From an uncultured Bacteroidota bacterium (GTDB lineage Bacteria > Bacteroidota > Bacteroidia > B-17B0 > Aurantibacillaceae): a stretch of DNA of 64,000 nucleotides. Under the pieces are notes generated by a model. It ran no database searches. It was not told where the DNA came from and saw nothing but the letters and a program-made list of their open reading frames with translations. Location: contig CALMVZ010000027.1 of assembly GCA_937873155.1 (NCBI GenBank), positions 62,001-126,000 on the forward strand. Reading direction: 5' to 3'. A program made the position numbers and the translations under genes. Below, one piece after another: positions 62,201-64,000 of the stretch; within the stretch, counting starts at the first letter, position 1; the number at the start of each line of letters is the position of its first letter.

Positions 62201-64000
62201 CTATTTAACAGGCAGCTTTATTGTGGTTGGCTTAGCGTCTGCTGTAATAGTCAGGAAATAGATGCCCTGATTGTAAGCCTTCAGGTTTACCGGAAGAGAG
62301 ATCCTGTCTGATTTAGAGTTACCGTAATCGATGATCAAACGTCCGCTGAAATCGGTCAATTTAAAATTAAGATCAGTTATACCTGCCAGTTTTTGTTCAA
62401 TTAAATAATCGTTATCACTTAATGTACGAACTACTAAGCCATTCACATTATTATAAGTTTGGATGCCAATAGCCTGTTCGTTGCGAACTAAAATGTTTTT
62501 CGTGATCGCATCGTTACAACCTGTGCTGCTTGTGGCGATCAATTTAGCTACATAAGTTCCGATAGTTGTATAATTATAACTAGGCGAATTGCTTATCGAA
62601 GTTCCAACACCATCACCAAAATCCCAGAAATCATTAACTGAATTTGTAGAAGCATTCACGAAATTCACTAAACCATTCCAATTCAGATCTGTTGAATCTT
62701 CACTTGTAAATGCAGCGGTTGGAACAACAACAGGATTAAGTACAAATGTTGTTGTGTTATTATCGCAATTTCCCACTGTATTCACCTCAACATAATAAGT
62801 GCTTCCGCCCAGATTTTTTAATGTATCCGTTGTAACTTTTGCTAAACTGGTCTGGATGATGTTGCCAATTGAGTCGCGCCATGTGTAATTCCACGGACCG
62901 GCATTTGTTCCGACAGCAGTGATCTCTCCTGAACTTGGTTGCGCGCAACTTGGCTGACTTGTTGTACTATTAATATTAAGCGGATTCGCAGTAATGTTCA
63001 CATCAAAACGCGCTACAGTAGTTGTATCTGCTAATGTAAACACGTAATCAGATGTTTTAAGATCAGTGGTAATCCCTGTGAACCTGTCATACAAATTGAA
63101 ACAAGCGCCTGCAGGGAATGAACTAATGTTCTTAGCAGTGATCGTATAAGTTCCTGTATAACCTGTTTTAGTTTTTAAAGGCATTGAGAAATTTCCTGAT
63201 ACAGGATTGATACCATTCACCTGGAAGAGATTTGTTTTTTCAAGAGCGATAGTTGGCGCCTTAGGATCTTGCCCGCTCAATTTATATGCATCATAAGCCG
63301 GATCAAAAAAGTCCGTAGCGCCGCTTTGATAATACAGAACAGTTTCATCTTCATAGATTGCGTCAGATAAAGTTAAACGTACTAACGGAATACTGCTTGC
63401 GGGACCAACATAATTAGGATCTATTTTTAAGTATGTCGGATTACTGTTCACTTTATTTGATTCTTGCGCAATTAAATTTGTTGCAGTAGAACAATGCACA
63501 TAAAAACCTTGTGACATCGGAATATTATCGCCTATACCTCCCGAACCAACTGCAGGGCTGCTTACATTATTGATATAAGTTGCATGAGCTCCTGCGCCAC
63601 CGTTAAGATCAGCATTGAAAACGTAAATGGCATTATCAACGTTTGCATTTCCGTTCCGTAAAGCAGTCCAGCTGATCGGAGAAGGATAAGGATTGTGAAT
63701 TAAATTCCATCCGTCTTCAGCAACCGAAGTATTATTTGTTTTTGAAAGCGGGATTGTATTGTTGAATTTCCTTACCGAACCGGTTACATCGAGGGTAATG
63801 TCTGTAGTTGTTAAAGACCCTGTTCCCAGGTACACCCAATAGCCCCTGTTAGGAATGATCGGATCGTTAATAGTACTCAATGGAATGTAAGATAGTACGT
63901 CATCATTTAAACCGGGTTGCGTTTCATCATAATGATAGATAGATAAAAATCCACTCGCTGACCCGTCAGGACAAGTAGGACAACTGATATAAATATCATC
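62201..64000 (-). CDS. Large T9SS-sorted secreted protein with PKD domain, 5'-truncated
   Basis: The frame stays open to the window edge (upstream codons read through CPDGSASGFLSIYHYDE), so the gene begins beyond base 64000; the TTG at 63880 is internal. About 600 residues are visible. A PKD domain holds VNDFWDFGDGVGTSISNSPS and TYVAKLIATSSTGCNDA. The C-terminus is a T9SS type A sorting domain (YLIEQKLAGITDLNFKLTDF, GRLIIDYGNSKSDR, NQGIYFLTI). Repeats of adhesin-like beta domains precede it. Probably a surface-exposed adhesin or shed protein. Confidence 0.85.
   Translation of the reverse strand, partial: DDIYISCPTCPDGSASGFLSIYHYDETQPGLNDDVLSYIPLSTINDPIIPNRGYWVYLGTGSLTTTDITLDVTGSVRKFNNTIPLSKTNNTSVAEDGWNLIHNPYPSPISWTALRNGNANVDNAIYVFNADLNGGAGAHATYINNVSSPAVGSGGIGDNIPMSQGFYVHCSTATNLIAQESNKVNSNPTYLKIDPNYVGPASSIPLVRLTLSDAIYEDETVLYYQSGATDFFDPAYDAYKLSGQDPKAPTIALEKTNLFQVNGINPVSGNFSMPLKTKTGYTGTYTITAKNISSFPAGACFNLYDRFTGITTDLKTSDYVFTLADTTTVARFDVNITANPLNINSTTSQPSCAQPSSGEITAVGTNAGPWNYTWRDSIGNIIQTSLAKVTTDTLKNLGGSTYYVEVNTVGNCDNNTTTFVLNPVVVPTAAFTSEDSTDLNWNGLVNFVNASTNSVNDFWDFGDGVGTSISNSPSYNYTTIGTYVAKLIATSSTGCNDAITKNILVRNEQAIGIQTYNNVNGLVVRTLSDNDYLIEQKLAGITDLNFKLTDFSGRLIIDYGNSKSDRISLPVNLKAYNQGIYFLTITADAKPTTIKLPVK

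Noticed and set aside
63878-63880. TTG as the start of the right-end T9SS gene
   Set aside because: The frame continues open to base 64000 with protein-like sequence and no signal peptide follows the TTG, so the gene is truncated by the window.
1-64000. tRNA, rRNA and CRISPR search by eye
   Set aside because: No cloverleaf-like segment with a TTCGAnnC arm in the intergenic gaps, no rRNA-like sequence, and no regularly spaced repeat longer than 20 bp. Covariance-model searches could not be run.

Overview
The window (about 64 kb, AT-rich, densely coding) comes from a bacterium of the phylum Bacteroidota. Five genes encode exported proteins with type IX secretion (T9SS) C-terminal sorting domains. 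Several promoters fit the Bacteroidota TTG / TAnnTTTG consensus. SecD and SecF are fused, FtsZ ends in the acidic tail usual for the phylum, and translation starts lack clear Shine-Dalgarno sequences, with several TTG and GTG starts. I cannot place it below class Bacteroidia with confidence. No rRNA, tRNA or CRISPR array is visible. Both window ends cut genes: rfaE2 at the left, and a T9SS cargo gene on the minus strand at the right.

Layout. 1-7.4 kb: housekeeping and envelope genes (rfaE2 end, Wzx-like flippase, dut, pgk, ispF, an M20 dipeptidase, small lipoproteins). 7.4-14.6 kb: a sigma-70-like factor with an overlapping membrane partner gene, two tandem paralogous T9SS cargo proteins, a fibronectin-rich type B T9SS protein and a secreted VWA protein. 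14.9-23 kb: secDF, a frameshifted efp, an aminotransferase, a LacI-type regulator, a SprT-like metalloprotease and an acyltransferase. 23.2-38.9 kb: a complete division and cell-wall (dcw) cluster mraZ-rsmH-ftsL-ftsI-murE-mraY-murD-ftsW-murG-murC-ftsQ-ftsA-ftsZ, preceded by a textbook MraZ operator of four 10-bp repeats. 39-47.5 kb: an E1-like (ThiF, Rv1355c-type) enzyme and a GNAT-like protein in one operon with a 7TMR-DISM histidine kinase and a hybrid REC-PAS-kinase, next to a NarL-type regulator surrounded by a repeated ACGT-type palindrome. 47.5-51.2 kb: a split transketolase whose two halves are separated by a second secreted VWA gene. 51.4-62.1 kb: ychF, an AIM24-like protein, a four-helix-bundle gene framed by inverted repeats, topoisomerase IV (parE, parC), an inserted AAA ATPase/DUF4143 gene, and dnaG. 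62.2-64 kb: a large T9SS cargo protein.

The most notable observations are these. (1) The AAA/DUF4143 gene sits at the 3' end of parC between two copies of that 3' end. The copies differ by six substitutions, all synonymous, plus one deletion, the signature of integration that replaced the end of the gene with a donor copy. (2) The E1-like/GNAT/two-component cluster could be an uncharacterised signal-making and signal-sensing system. (3) The four-helix-bundle gene looks like a free-standing intervening-sequence element with 29-nt imperfect inverted repeats. (4) Candidate operators stand out upstream of mraZ, around the NarL-type regulator and upstream of the LacI-type regulator.
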